This document shows positions 33,419-41,200 of a DNA stretch of 64,000 nucleotides, piece after piece. This DNA is from Gammaproteobacteria bacterium. Lineage in GTDB: Bacteria > Pseudomonadota > Gammaproteobacteria > Steroidobacterales > Foliamicaceae. Within the stretch, counting starts at the first letter, position 1. Every line of letters starts with the position of its first letter. The position numbers and the translations under genes were made by a program. The stretch is from contig JAPOWV010000013.1 in assembly GCA_026707445.1 (NCBI GenBank), positions 143,966-207,965 on the forward strand. The letters are read 5' to 3'. Below the pieces are notes generated by a model that had not been told where the DNA came from, did not search any database, and saw only the letters and a program-made list of their open reading frames with translations.

Positions 33419-35604
33419 AACACGTAGGTTGCGGTGAATCCGATCTGCCGCGGGTCGGCCATCGGATACTGGAAGGCACGCACGAAGCCCGAGGTGCGGG
33501 CGCTGTCGCCGCGCGGCAGGATGTTCTTGAAGTCCACGAAGCGGATAACGGTCGTTGGCGTGCGGTCGTCGGTGAGGTTGCGCACGAACAGCCCCAGCTC
33601 CCATTGATCCACGTCCAGACCCAGCTTGAGGTTGATCAGGTTCTGGTCGCCGCTGTGCGCGTGATTGAAGATCTGCGCGTACTTGCGGCTGGCATAGGAG
33701 TAGTCCATCCGGATGTAGGCCGTGTTGGCGCCGACCGGCCATTCATAGCGGGCGAAAACGTTGGCCATGTGCTTGGACGCGTTGGGCGTCTGGTTGCCGG
33801 CCACCGACGGATCGCCACCCGTGAACACGGCCTGTTCCCTGAACTCGTCAAACTCCACGAAGCTGGCGTCGTTCAGCGCATAGCCAAGGCCGGCGGTTAA
33901 CTGCTCATTGAAGATATGCGCCACTTCCAGCTCCAGCCCCTTGGCCTCGGTTTCGCCGGCATTGGTAACGTACGACACCGGGCGGCCGTCGCTGAGCAGG
34001 CCGGTAGTGGTCAATTGCTGCTTGGTCCAGTCGATGAAGTACACCGCCACGTTCAACGTGGTGCGGCCGTCGTTCAGCGTGTTCTTGGTGCCGACCTCGA
34101 CGTTCCAGGAATCCTCCTCCTCGGCGAACCGCAGCGACGGGTCCAGCAAGGGGTTCGCGTTGATGAAGCCGGGCTTGTTCCCCACGGCGACCGTCCCGTA
34201 AATCATGCGGTCGTCCGCATATTTCCAGTCCAGCGTAACGCGCGGCGACCAGCTCTTGAACGTGTTTTCGATCAGCGGAAGCGTCGCGCGCGCGCCCGGA
34301 TTGTCGTTGCCGATCTTGTCCGAGGCGTAACGCAGTTCCAGCGTTCCGGTAACGGTATCGGAAAAGTCGCGGGCGACCGATCCGAACACGGCCCAGTTGT
34401 CCGTGCGCGCCTCGCCCTGATCGACCGTGCGGCCGTTCAGGCGGTCTTCGCGGAAGTCGCGACGGCTCTGATACAGGTACACCCCGCCCAGCAGCCGGGT
34501 GGCGGACTCCAGGTCGGTGTTGATCAGCAATTCGGTGGACCACTCCCGGCGGTCGCTGACCGCGATCCGATTAAACGTTCCACCCAGCGCCGTCGAGTTG
34601 GATGTGATGTCCACGTCATATCCGTACAGGACATCGGCGTTGAAATATCCCGTGTTGGACCGCACGGTCAAGCCGCCCAGGTCCCATTCAAGCTGCGCCG
34701 AAGCGCGCCAGGCTTTCTTGTCGAGGCCGATACTGTCGCCGAACAGTTCCAGGTTCTGCTCGGTGCTGTCCAGCTCCGCAACCTCGCCGCAGTAATACTG
34801 GCGCGCGATTTCCAGGAAGCAGTTGTTGTAGGTGCGATCCTGCAGAGTGACCGCGGCGGCGCCGTCATCGTCCTTGCCGTAGCCCAGATTGAGGCGGGCC
34901 GTGAAGGTGTCCGAAGGACGCAACTCCAGAGACAGGTTGACGTTGATTGACTCTTCGTCGCCCACGAGCTGGTTATCCAGCGTGTTGCGGTAGAAACCGC
35001 CGTAGGTGTAGTAGCGCACGTGAGCCATGTAGAAGGCGGTGTCTTCGGCGATCGGCCCGCGCGAGAGGAAATTGATCTCGCCCTCCTCATGTTCGGCCAC
35101 GCGCAGCGAAAGCTTGTTTTCGGGTTCGTTGGTCCCGGTCTTGGTGATCAGGTTGATGGCGCCGGCGAAGGTCGCCCGGCCGAACAGCGCGGCCTGCGGG
35201 CCCTTGATCACTTCCACCCGCTCGACGATATCGAACGGGAACGACAGCACGGAGTCGTTGTACAGCACGCCGTCCACGAAGATCGAGGCGTTGGCGCCGC
35301 CGAGAATCTGCGACTGTCCCCGGATGACGGGCCGGCTGCCGCCGCCCTGCACGCCGTAGCGGTTCAGCTTCTCGAACGAGAAGCCGGGCGTGAACTGGCT
35401 GATGTCCATGACGTCGCTCAGGCCCCGCTCGGTGATCTCGGCCGCGGTGAAGGCCGTGATGGTGAGCGGCACGTCCTGGATCCGCTCTTCCTGTTTGCGC
35501 GCCGTAACGACCACTTCCTCGATCTCGCCTGCGTCCTGTTGCGCCAGGGCGGCTGAAACCAGCAGCACGGAGCCGGCCGCAAGCAATCCGATGCGATATT
35601 TCAT
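33415..35604 (-). CDS. TonB-dependent outer-membrane receptor
   Basis: A 729-residue receptor with a signal peptide ('LLAAGSVLLVSAALAQQ'), the plug start 'EEVVVTARKQEERIQDVPL', the plug landmark 'VIKGPQAALFGRATFAGAIN' and a beta-barrel ending in 'RQIGFTATYVF' with C-terminal Phe. The start has a consensus GGAGG site about 9 bases upstream. It is convergent with the FAD oxidoreductase and followed upstream (on its own strand) by a 98-residue unknown and a methyltransferase, possibly one transcript. The ligand is unknown. Confidence 0.92.
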   Translation of the reverse strand: MKYRIGLLAAGSVLLVSAALAQQDAGEIEEVVVTARKQEERIQDVPLTITAFTAAEITERGLSDVMDISQFTPGFSFEKLNRYGVQGGGSRPVIRGQSQILGGANASIFVDGVLYNDSVLSFPFDIVERVEVIKGPQAALFGRATFAGAINLITKTGTNEPENKLSLRVAEHEEGEINFLSRGPIAEDTAFYMAHVRYYTYGGFYRNTLDNQLVGDEESINVNLSLELRPSDTFTARLNLGYGKDDDGAAAVTLQDRTYNNCFLEIARQYYCGEVAELDSTEQNLELFGDSIGLDKKAWRASAQLEWDLGGLTVRSNTGYFNADVLYGYDVDITSNSTALGGTFNRIAVSDRREWSTELLINTDLESATRLLGGVYLYQSRRDFREDRLNGRTVDQGEARTDNWAVFGSVARDFSDTVTGTLELRYASDKIGNDNPGARATLPLIENTFKSWSPRVTLDWKYADDRMIYGTVAVGNKPGFINANPLLDPSLRFAEEEDSWNVEVGTKNTLNDGRTTLNVAVYFIDWTKQQLTTTGLLSDGRPVSYVTNAGETEAKGLELEVAHIFNEQLTAGLGYALNDASFVEFDEFREQAVFTGGDPSVAGNQTPNASKHMANVFARYEWPVGANTAYIRMDYSYASRKYAQIFNHAHSGDQNLINLKLGLDVDQWELGLFVRNLTDDRTPTTVIRFVDFKNILPRGDSARTSGFVRAFQYPMADPRQIGFTATYVF

Positions 35605-35633
35605 CGATAAACCTCCGTCAGAAATTCGCGGGA

Positions 35634-35639
35634 ATAATA
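35634..35639 (-). promoter_or_regulatory. -10 box of the second TonB receptor
   Basis: TATTAT on the minus strand sits 29 bases before the receptor ATG, followed by a leader with GGAGG. No convincing -35 is seen. If real, the receptor has its own promoter independent of the methyltransferase genes. Confidence 0.4.
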
Positions 35640-35672
35640 CGCAAAGCGGCCCGTCCGCGCTACCGGGCCGCG

Positions 35673-35969
35673 CTATCCGTCGTCGCCCTCCCGCAGAACG
35701 AAGTAGATCCGGTCGATAAATTCCCTGCGCTCGCGGTCGAGCGCGGCGCGTTCTTCCTCGCTGAACTCGTAGGCCTCCACCGCCGCGGTGCTGATGCCCG
35801 CCTTGCCGAGCGCTTCGACTGCCGCCAGGCGCTCCTTGACCGCCCAGAGTTCCTGCGCCAGACCCATCGTGATGGACACCAGTTCATCCACGCCCTGGAC
35901 GTCGAAGAACCGCGGCTGCTTGCCGCGGGTCAGGTCCCTCAGCCGTGTCTCGGGGGGATCCTTGGGCAA
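35673..35969 (-). CDS. Hypothetical 98-residue protein, helical
   Basis: I do not recognise this protein. It has a proline/basic start, a conserved-looking block 'RFFDVQGVDELVSITMGLAQELWAVKERLAAVEALG' region predicted to be helical and coiled-coil-like (28-65), and a charged helix 'SEEERAALDRERREFIDRI'. There is no signal peptide, transmembrane helix or cysteine. It begins 10 bp after the methyltransferase stop on the same strand, so it is probably co-transcribed with that gene. The size and helical character suggest a small partner or regulatory subunit, which is a guess. Confidence 0.65.
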   Translation of the reverse strand: MPKDPPETRLRDLTRGKQPRFFDVQGVDELVSITMGLAQELWAVKERLAAVEALGKAGISTAAVEAYEFSEEERAALDRERREFIDRIYFVLREGDDG

Positions 35970-35979
35970 GGCCCCGGCC

Positions 35980-37179
35980 CTACTTCCAGGCGCCGAAGCA
36001 ATACCAGCGGATCGATGGCACCAGGCGCCCGGTGTTCTCGTCGACGGTTACGTCGTCCTTCGATACGTAAGACCGAAGTTCCTCTTCGCCGTTGCGGGCA
36101 AGGCTGGGCACGATGAACTCCACGAAGTTCGACTCGTCGAATCCGCCCGCCGTGCAGCAGTCGATCGGACGCATGTCGCGGAACGCCTTGTAATAGGGCT
36201 CCTGGTTGTAATAGCTGTCCCAGTCGAAGTAGAAACTCTCGTACGGCACGGTGTGGCAGTTCGGGGGCAGTTCCATGTGCAGCATCAGCCCGCCGGGACG
36301 CAGCAGCCGGTGGGCCTCGCGGAACACTGCGCGCACTTTCTTCGGCGGCAATTCATGCAGGAACATCGACGACCAGACGATGTCGAAACCGGGCTCGCCG
36401 TCGAAATCGCATTGCGAGGCGTCCATCTGCCGGTAATGAACCCGCGCACCCAGCACTTCGGCGCGGGCGTGCGCGTATCGCAGCATTGGAGCTGCGACGT
36501 CCACGGCATGGACCTCGGCTTCGGGAAAGGTGCGCGCCCAGGGCAAGGTATTCGAGCCGATGGAGCATCCCATGTCGAGGATGCGGCGCGGGCGCAATTC
36601 CGGAAATTTCAGTGAAATGAAGCGCGCGATGCTGCTGCCGATGTCGTCGCGCTCGCTGCCGAACAGCCCCATGCTGAACACGGCGCCGCCGTTGTCGTAC
36701 AACGCGCCCGCGGCCACGTCGTCGTCGCCGTATTCCGTGTGGTAGCAGCCCGGCATCAGGTGCACGTCGTGATTGGCCACATACGGCGGAGTTTCCACGT
36801 CCGGGTCAAGCGTGACCGAACCGCCTTGTCCGCCTCCATTGGCGTCCACTCCCGCGACCCTGCGGTTCAGGTCTTCCAGGTTGCGTTCGATCGTGGGGAT
36901 GACCGAGCGCCAGACGAGTTTCTGGCAGTTCACCCGCATGGCCGAATAGAAGCGGTAGGAACTCTCGCTCCGCATCGCCCTGTGGACCTCCACGCCGTCC
37001 GCGGGCTCCCGGCCGTTTTCGCGAACAAGGGCCGGTTCCACCTTCTTGTGGTATGTCGCGCGCATTCCGTTCGCCAGATCGCCGAGTATGTGGCGGCGTA
37101 TCTCGGAAACGAATCGCTGGCGCGACAACTCATCGCGGGTGGGCTTTATCCGCAGGTCGTGGCGTACAAAGTCGGTCAT
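35980..37179 (-). CDS. SAM-dependent methyltransferase with long N-terminal extension
   Basis: A 399-residue protein. The class I methyltransferase core begins around residue 190: motif I 'RRILDMGCSIGSNTLPWA', motif II 'EAEVHAVDVAAPMLRYA', 'QMDASQCDF', then 'FDIVWSSMFLHELPPKKV' and 'LLRPGGLMLHMELP'. The first ~185 residues match no domain I know. A GGGAGGAG ribosome site precedes the ATG. The gene is divergent from the VOC-CysDC group and upstream of the 98-residue unknown. The substrate is probably a small molecule; no N-terminal motif identifies it. Confidence 0.84.
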   Translation of the reverse strand: MTDFVRHDLRIKPTRDELSRQRFVSEIRRHILGDLANGMRATYHKKVEPALVRENGREPADGVEVHRAMRSESSYRFYSAMRVNCQKLVWRSVIPTIERNLEDLNRRVAGVDANGGGQGGSVTLDPDVETPPYVANHDVHLMPGCYHTEYGDDDVAAGALYDNGGAVFSMGLFGSERDDIGSSIARFISLKFPELRPRRILDMGCSIGSNTLPWARTFPEAEVHAVDVAAPMLRYAHARAEVLGARVHYRQMDASQCDFDGEPGFDIVWSSMFLHELPPKKVRAVFREAHRLLRPGGLMLHMELPPNCHTVPYESFYFDWDSYYNQEPYYKAFRDMRPIDCCTAGGFDESNFVEFIVPSLARNGEEELRSYVSKDDVTVDENTGRLVPSIRWYCFGAWK

Positions 37180-37322
37180 TACGGCACTCCTCCCTTGCCC
37201 GGAATCATACTACGCGGGGGTTTTGTACGGCCACGGCATTGAACTTCAGCGATGGCGCGCGGAATTCCGTTTAGACTTAGCGCCCCGCCGGTCGGAGAGA
37301 CCGGGAAACTGAGGGGTATTTG

Positions 37323-38333
37323 GTGAGCGAGGAAATCATTGCGCCGGACGGTTCACCGATGCGGGCGGCTGTTATCGGCTGCCGGGACATCGAAAAATCA
37401 CTGGCCTTCTATCGGGACCGCATCGGTTTGTCGGTTCTCGACGACGAGTTGCTGGACGGCCCGGCCTTCCGAAGCTTCTGGAACCTGAACGGCGGGGCGT
37501 CCGCCCGCGCCATCCTGCTGGGGCAAGGCGACGAGGGGGTGGGCCAGGTCCTTCTGCTCGACTTTCATCTGCCTCAGGGCAGCGCCGGACCCGTGGAAAT
37601 CCGCGACCGCAGCATTGTTCGGGCGTACGGATGCTTCAATCTCAATTTCTATACCGCCGACATTCACCGCGACTTCGAGGGCTTGAAGAAGGACGGCTAC
37701 GTGCTCTGGTCCGATCCCGTCCAGCACTTTTTCGGGGACGACGTGGGCGATCCCATAGAAGGCATTTTCGAAGGTCCCGACCGGGTGCCGATCAACCTGG
37801 TGGAACTCGCCACCCGCGACCCGGCAACGCGAGTGGGCCAGATGCGCGCCTACGTCGAGCGGCGCGGCTACACGGACGCCGGCTTCACGCCCATAGTGAC
37901 CAGTTCGCATGGCGTGGATTCCAGCGAACGCGCCATGGCCTTTTACGAACAGGTGCTGAACATGAAGCCGCTGATCGACGAAGTCCTGGGCACGCCGGAG
38001 TCCAACCGCCTGCTGAATCTGCCCGAGGACGCCAAGACCCGCGTGGTGTTCATGCAGGGCAACCACATGTTCGGCAAGGTGGTGCTGAGCCAGCCGCTGA
38101 ACTACGAGTGCGAGTCCCTGATCGAGCGGGCCAAACCCCCGAACATCGGTTACCTGGCCCAGGCCTTTGCGGTCAGCGACCTGGATGAAGCTGCCGGCAA
38201 TTGCAGCGCCATGAAGGCGGAGATCCTGAGCAAGCCGCAGGCCGTTCCATGGCCGGGCTCGGGCAGCGTTTCCGCGATGCTGGTCCGCAACCCCGGCAGC
38301 GGGGCGCTGCAGGTATTGATGGAGGATAAGTGA
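37323..38333 (+). CDS. VOC-superfamily (glyoxalase/extradiol-like) protein, copy 1
   Basis: A 336-residue protein made of two VOC modules. Each begins with the 'x-H/C-DIEKSLAFYRD-IGL' type strand-helix ('VIGCRDIEKSLAFYRDRIGL', and 'SSERAMAFYEQVLNMKPL' in the second half). VOC folds give glyoxalases, extradiol dioxygenases, epimerases and binding proteins, usually with a metal at His/Glu; the exact reaction is not evident. The GTG at 37323 is chosen over a TTG at 37320 because GAGGGG lies 6 bases upstream of it. It is followed directly by a second VOC gene and then cysD-cysC. Confidence 0.78.
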   Translation: MSEEIIAPDGSPMRAAVIGCRDIEKSLAFYRDRIGLSVLDDELLDGPAFRSFWNLNGGASARAILLGQGDEGVGQVLLLDFHLPQGSAGPVEIRDRSIVRAYGCFNLNFYTADIHRDFEGLKKDGYVLWSDPVQHFFGDDVGDPIEGIFEGPDRVPINLVELATRDPATRVGQMRAYVERRGYTDAGFTPIVTSSHGVDSSERAMAFYEQVLNMKPLIDEVLGTPESNRLLNLPEDAKTRVVFMQGNHMFGKVVLSQPLNYECESLIERAKPPNIGYLAQAFAVSDLDEAAGNCSAMKAEILSKPQAVPWPGSGSVSAMLVRNPGSGALQVLMEDK

Positions 38334-39289
38334 TGAGCGTTTACGGCATGACTTCGGTGACCGTGGGTGTCAGCGACATGGATGAGTCCCTGCGACTGTT
38401 CCGCGACGTGATGGGATTGCAGGTGGAGAGCGACGGCGAAGCGCCGCGTGCGCTTCTCGATGCCTGGGGGCTGCCGGAACAGGTGACGGCGCGGCTGGTC
38501 GAACTGTCCTGCCGGAGCTATCCCGCCGGACACTTGCGCCTGGCGCAATACTCCCCTGCTCCAACGGAGTCGGTGCGCCTGGACCATGGCCCCGGCGCCG
38601 TGGATTCGTCCACCGACATCGGCCCCAAGGCGATCGATTTCTACGTGCCGCCGCCGATGACCGCGGCCGTGGAAGCCATCACAGGGGCCGGGTATGCGTT
38701 CCGCTCGGAACCGATCTACTACGAAGTGGGCGATCTCGAGACCGAGGAATGCCTGTTCTCCGGGCCCGACGGCGTGCCCGCCCTGCTGATGCTGGGCCAC
38801 CGGCATCCCCCCGAATCCATGCGCGAATTGCCCGAAGGCGTGACCTTCTCGGAAATCGCAACCACTTCGGTCATATGCACCGACCCCGACGCGGCACGCC
38901 GGCTTTACTGCGACGCGCTGGAGATGAATACGGGCACCGATGCCTGGGTGCCGGAGGAAAACCTGGATCTGGCGCGCCGGCTGACCGGCGTGAGCACCGC
39001 AACCGGCATACATTTCCTGCTGGTGGCGGCGCCCGGCGAACCCAGCGGCAAGCTGTTGTTTGTTCATTTCGCCGGCGTGCCGAGCAAACGGCTGACGGGG
39101 CGGATGCGTCCCGGCAAACTGGGCGTGAACCTGTTCAGCTACACGGCGAGCGATCTGGATGCCACCCTGAGGAAGGCCTGCGAAGCCGGCGGAACTCTCT
39201 TGCGGGGGCCAACAGAAGTGGGTGAAACGCGCGTGGCTCTGCTGCTGGGCGCCAACGAGGAACTGCTGGAGCTGACCGAAGGGGGCTGA
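38333..39289 (+). CDS. VOC-superfamily (glyoxalase/extradiol-like) protein, copy 2
   Basis: A 318-residue two-module VOC protein: 'MTSVTVGVSDMDESLRLFRDVMGL' region at the N-terminus and 'TTSVICTDPDAARRLYCDALEM' in the middle, with a C-terminal 'GTLLRGPTEVGETRVALLLGANE' ending. It is related to the preceding gene but quite diverged. Its ATG at 38333 overlaps the last base of the upstream stop and has GGAGG 7 bases upstream. Two VOC proteins in tandem suggest either a heteromeric enzyme or two consecutive steps. The substrate is unknown. Confidence 0.76.
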   Translation: MSVYGMTSVTVGVSDMDESLRLFRDVMGLQVESDGEAPRALLDAWGLPEQVTARLVELSCRSYPAGHLRLAQYSPAPTESVRLDHGPGAVDSSTDIGPKAIDFYVPPPMTAAVEAITGAGYAFRSEPIYYEVGDLETEECLFSGPDGVPALLMLGHRHPPESMRELPEGVTFSEIATTSVICTDPDAARRLYCDALEMNTGTDAWVPEENLDLARRLTGVSTATGIHFLLVAAPGEPSGKLLFVHFAGVPSKRLTGRMRPGKLGVNLFSYTASDLDATLRKACEAGGTLLRGPTEVGETRVALLLGANEELLELTEGG

Positions 39290-39290
39290 A

Positions 39291-40133
39291 CTGTCCACGG
39301 AAACGCGCCGGGACCCGCCGGTCGACCTGCGCCGGCTGGAATCCGAGGCAATGCTCATCATGCGCGAGGCGGCGGCCGCGTATCGCCGGCCGGTGCTGCT
39401 GTTCTCGGCCGGCAAGGACTCCGCAGTGATGTTGCGCCTGGCCCAAAAGGCATTCGCGCCGACCCTTCCGCCGTTTCCGATGCTGCATGTGGACACGAAC
39501 TGGAAATTTCCGGAGGCCTATGAGTTCCGGGACCGGACCGCGGCCGAAGCGGGAATGAAGCTGATCGTTCATGTCAACCGGGAAGGACTTGCGCGCGGAA
39601 TCGGGCCATTCAGCCACGGCGCGGAGACCCACGTCCGAATCATGAAGAGCGAGGCGCTGCAAAGCGCCCTTGAGCGATACGGCTTTGACGTCATGTTCGA
39701 CGGCGCGCGGGGCGACGAGGAGCGATTCAGGGCCGACTCGCGGCTCTCCGATACGCCCGGCGGGAGCGGCGAGGCGACGCGCGTATTCCCGTTGCAACGC
39801 TGGACCGAGATTGATGTGTGGCGCTACGTACAGGCGGAAAACATACCGTTGCCGACGCTCTACTTCGCCGCCCCGCGGCCGGTGGTGCGAAGAAACGGAA
39901 TGCTGATCGTCAGGGCCGACCGGAGAATGACGCTGGCGGATGGCGAGAAGCCCAGGATGCGGAAGGTGCGGTTCCGCACGCTGGGTTGCTGGCCATTGAC
40001 AGGCGCCGTGGAATCGGAGGCGGCGGACGTTGCCGCCGTTCTGCGCGAGCTTCGCCTCGTTCGGACTCCCGAGCGCTCATGGCGAGCAGTCGACCGGCCG
40101 GCCGCCGAAGCGGGCGGGAAGCAGGAGCGGTAG
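39291..40133 (+). CDS. cysD: Sulfate adenylyltransferase subunit 2-like protein (CysD)
   Basis: A PP-loop ATP pyrophosphatase of the CysD family, with PP-loop 'LLFSAGKDSAVMLRLAQKAF', 'HVDTNWKFPEAYEFRD', 'DGARGDEERFRADSR' (family consensus GARRDEE, here Gly for one Arg), 'QRWTEIDVWRY' and 'FRTLGCWPLTGAVESEA'. CysD makes APS from ATP and sulfate with the GTPase CysN, which is absent here. The conventional start is the ATG at 39351, but the conserved helix before the PP-loop ('LRRLESEAMLIMREA') begins upstream of it. In that stretch only a CTG at 39291 with AAGGGGG before it is available, so I extend the gene to it. The gene is followed by cysC. Confidence 0.85.
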   Translation: MSTETRRDPPVDLRRLESEAMLIMREAAAAYRRPVLLFSAGKDSAVMLRLAQKAFAPTLPPFPMLHVDTNWKFPEAYEFRDRTAAEAGMKLIVHVNREGLARGIGPFSHGAETHVRIMKSEALQSALERYGFDVMFDGARGDEERFRADSRLSDTPGGSGEATRVFPLQRWTEIDVWRYVQAENIPLPTLYFAAPRPVVRRNGMLIVRADRRMTLADGEKPRMRKVRFRTLGCWPLTGAVESEAADVAAVLRELRLVRTPERSWRAVDRPAAEAGGKQER

Positions 40134-40135
40134 CC

Positions 40136-40681
40136 TTGAGTCTGCGCGAAGCCCGCAAGCCTTGCATTCTCTGGCTGACCGGCTTGCCCGCCGCCGGGAA
40201 GACAACCCTCGCCCGGGAAATCGCCCGGAGGCTTGAGAAGCTGGGCGTCCGGGCCTTCGTGCTGGACGGCGACGACCTTCGCCTGGGACTCAACAGCGAC
40301 CTCGGGTTCAGCCACGCGGCCCGCAACGAGAGCGTGCGCCGTGCCGGCCATGCCGCCAAACTCCTTCTTGACAGCGGAGCAATCGCAGTAGCGGCCCTGA
40401 TCTCGCCCTTCCGCAAGCATCGGCAGCGAATCCGCGCGCTGGCTGGCGACGGCCGGTTCGTGGAGATCTTCGTTGACGCGCCGCTTCATGTGTGCGAACG
40501 GCGCGACCCGAAGGGGCTTTACGCGAGCGCGCGAGCGGGCGATATTCAGGACGTCACCGGTATCGATTCCCCCTACGAACCGCCTGAAAATCCGGATATC
40601 CGGCTCCGGTCGGCGGAACGTCCGCCGGACGAACTGGCCGGCCAGGTGATCGGCTACCTGGAAAAAGGAGAATATATTTGA
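40136..40681 (+). CDS. cysC: Adenylylsulfate (APS) kinase
   Basis: A 181-residue P-loop kinase that phosphorylates APS to PAPS. Walker A 'LTGLPAAGKTTLA', 'LDGDDLRLGLNSDLGFS', the phospho-acceptor Ser region 'ALISPFRKHRQRIR' and 'ERRDPKGLYASARAGDI' with 'FTGIDSVYE'-type 'VTGIDSPYEPPENPD' are all present. The TTG at 40136 has GGAG at 40124-40127. An ATG at 40079 would overlap cysD by 55 bp and is less likely. With cysD it would supply PAPS for a sulfotransferase or for sulfate reduction, yet neither a sulfotransferase nor CysN/CysH is in this window. Confidence 0.9.
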   Translation: MSLREARKPCILWLTGLPAAGKTTLAREIARRLEKLGVRAFVLDGDDLRLGLNSDLGFSHAARNESVRRAGHAAKLLLDSGAIAVAALISPFRKHRQRIRALAGDGRFVEIFVDAPLHVCERRDPKGLYASARAGDIQDVTGIDSPYEPPENPDIRLRSAERPPDELAGQVIGYLEKGEYI

Positions 40682-40717
40682 CAGAATGACCGATCAGATA
40701 CCACCTCGGAGTCGCCA

Positions 40718-41200
40718 TTGAGCACGCGGAGTGCAGGCAGCGGCACAGGCGCGCATGAAGCGCTGATCTCCGGGATCGCCCAGCGCCATGCTGCTCGCCC
40801 CGGAGGGTTGCTGCCGGCCCTGCATGCCATTCAGGACGAACTTGGCTACGTCCCTCCGGAGGCCGTGCCGACCGTGGCCGAGGTGTTCAACATCTCCCGC
40901 GCCGAAGTGCACGGCGTCATCAGCTTCTACCACCTCTTCAGAACCACCGCGCCTGGCCGCAGAACGCTGTACCTGTGCCGGGCCGAGGCCTGTCAGGCCA
41001 TGGGCGCCCGGGCGCTGGAAAGTCACACCAAAGAGCGGCTCGGCATCGACTTCCACGAGACCACTGCCGATGGCCGGATCAGCCTGGAACCGATCTATTG
41101 TCTGGGCAACTGCGCCTGTTCGCCGGCGGTGATGATCGATGATTTCGTGCACGGACGGGTGACGCCCCAACGCCTGGACGCGTTGCTGGAAGAGGGATGA
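40718..41200 (+). CDS. fdsG: NAD-dependent formate dehydrogenase gamma subunit (NuoE-like)
   Basis: A 160-residue thioredoxin-like [2Fe-2S] protein. The cluster ligands are in 'CRAEACQAMG' and 'CLGNCACSPAV', preceded by 'LLPALHAIQDELGYVPPEAV' of the NuoE family. It shuttles electrons in the soluble, molybdenum-dependent FdsGBA(CD) formate dehydrogenase, which oxidises formate to CO2 with NAD. The start is a TTG at 40718 with CGGAG before it. The gene overlaps fdsB by 4 bp. Confidence 0.92.
   Translation: MSTRSAGSGTGAHEALISGIAQRHAARPGGLLPALHAIQDELGYVPPEAVPTVAEVFNISRAEVHGVISFYHLFRTTAPGRRTLYLCRAEACQAMGARALESHTKERLGIDFHETTADGRISLEPIYCLGNCACSPAVMIDDFVHGRVTPQRLDALLEEG

Noticed and set aside
40678..40706. 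TTGACA at 40678-40683 as the -35 of an fds promoter
   Set aside because: A perfect -35 word, but no acceptable -10 lies 16-18 bp downstream, and it overlaps the end of cysC; possible but unsupported.
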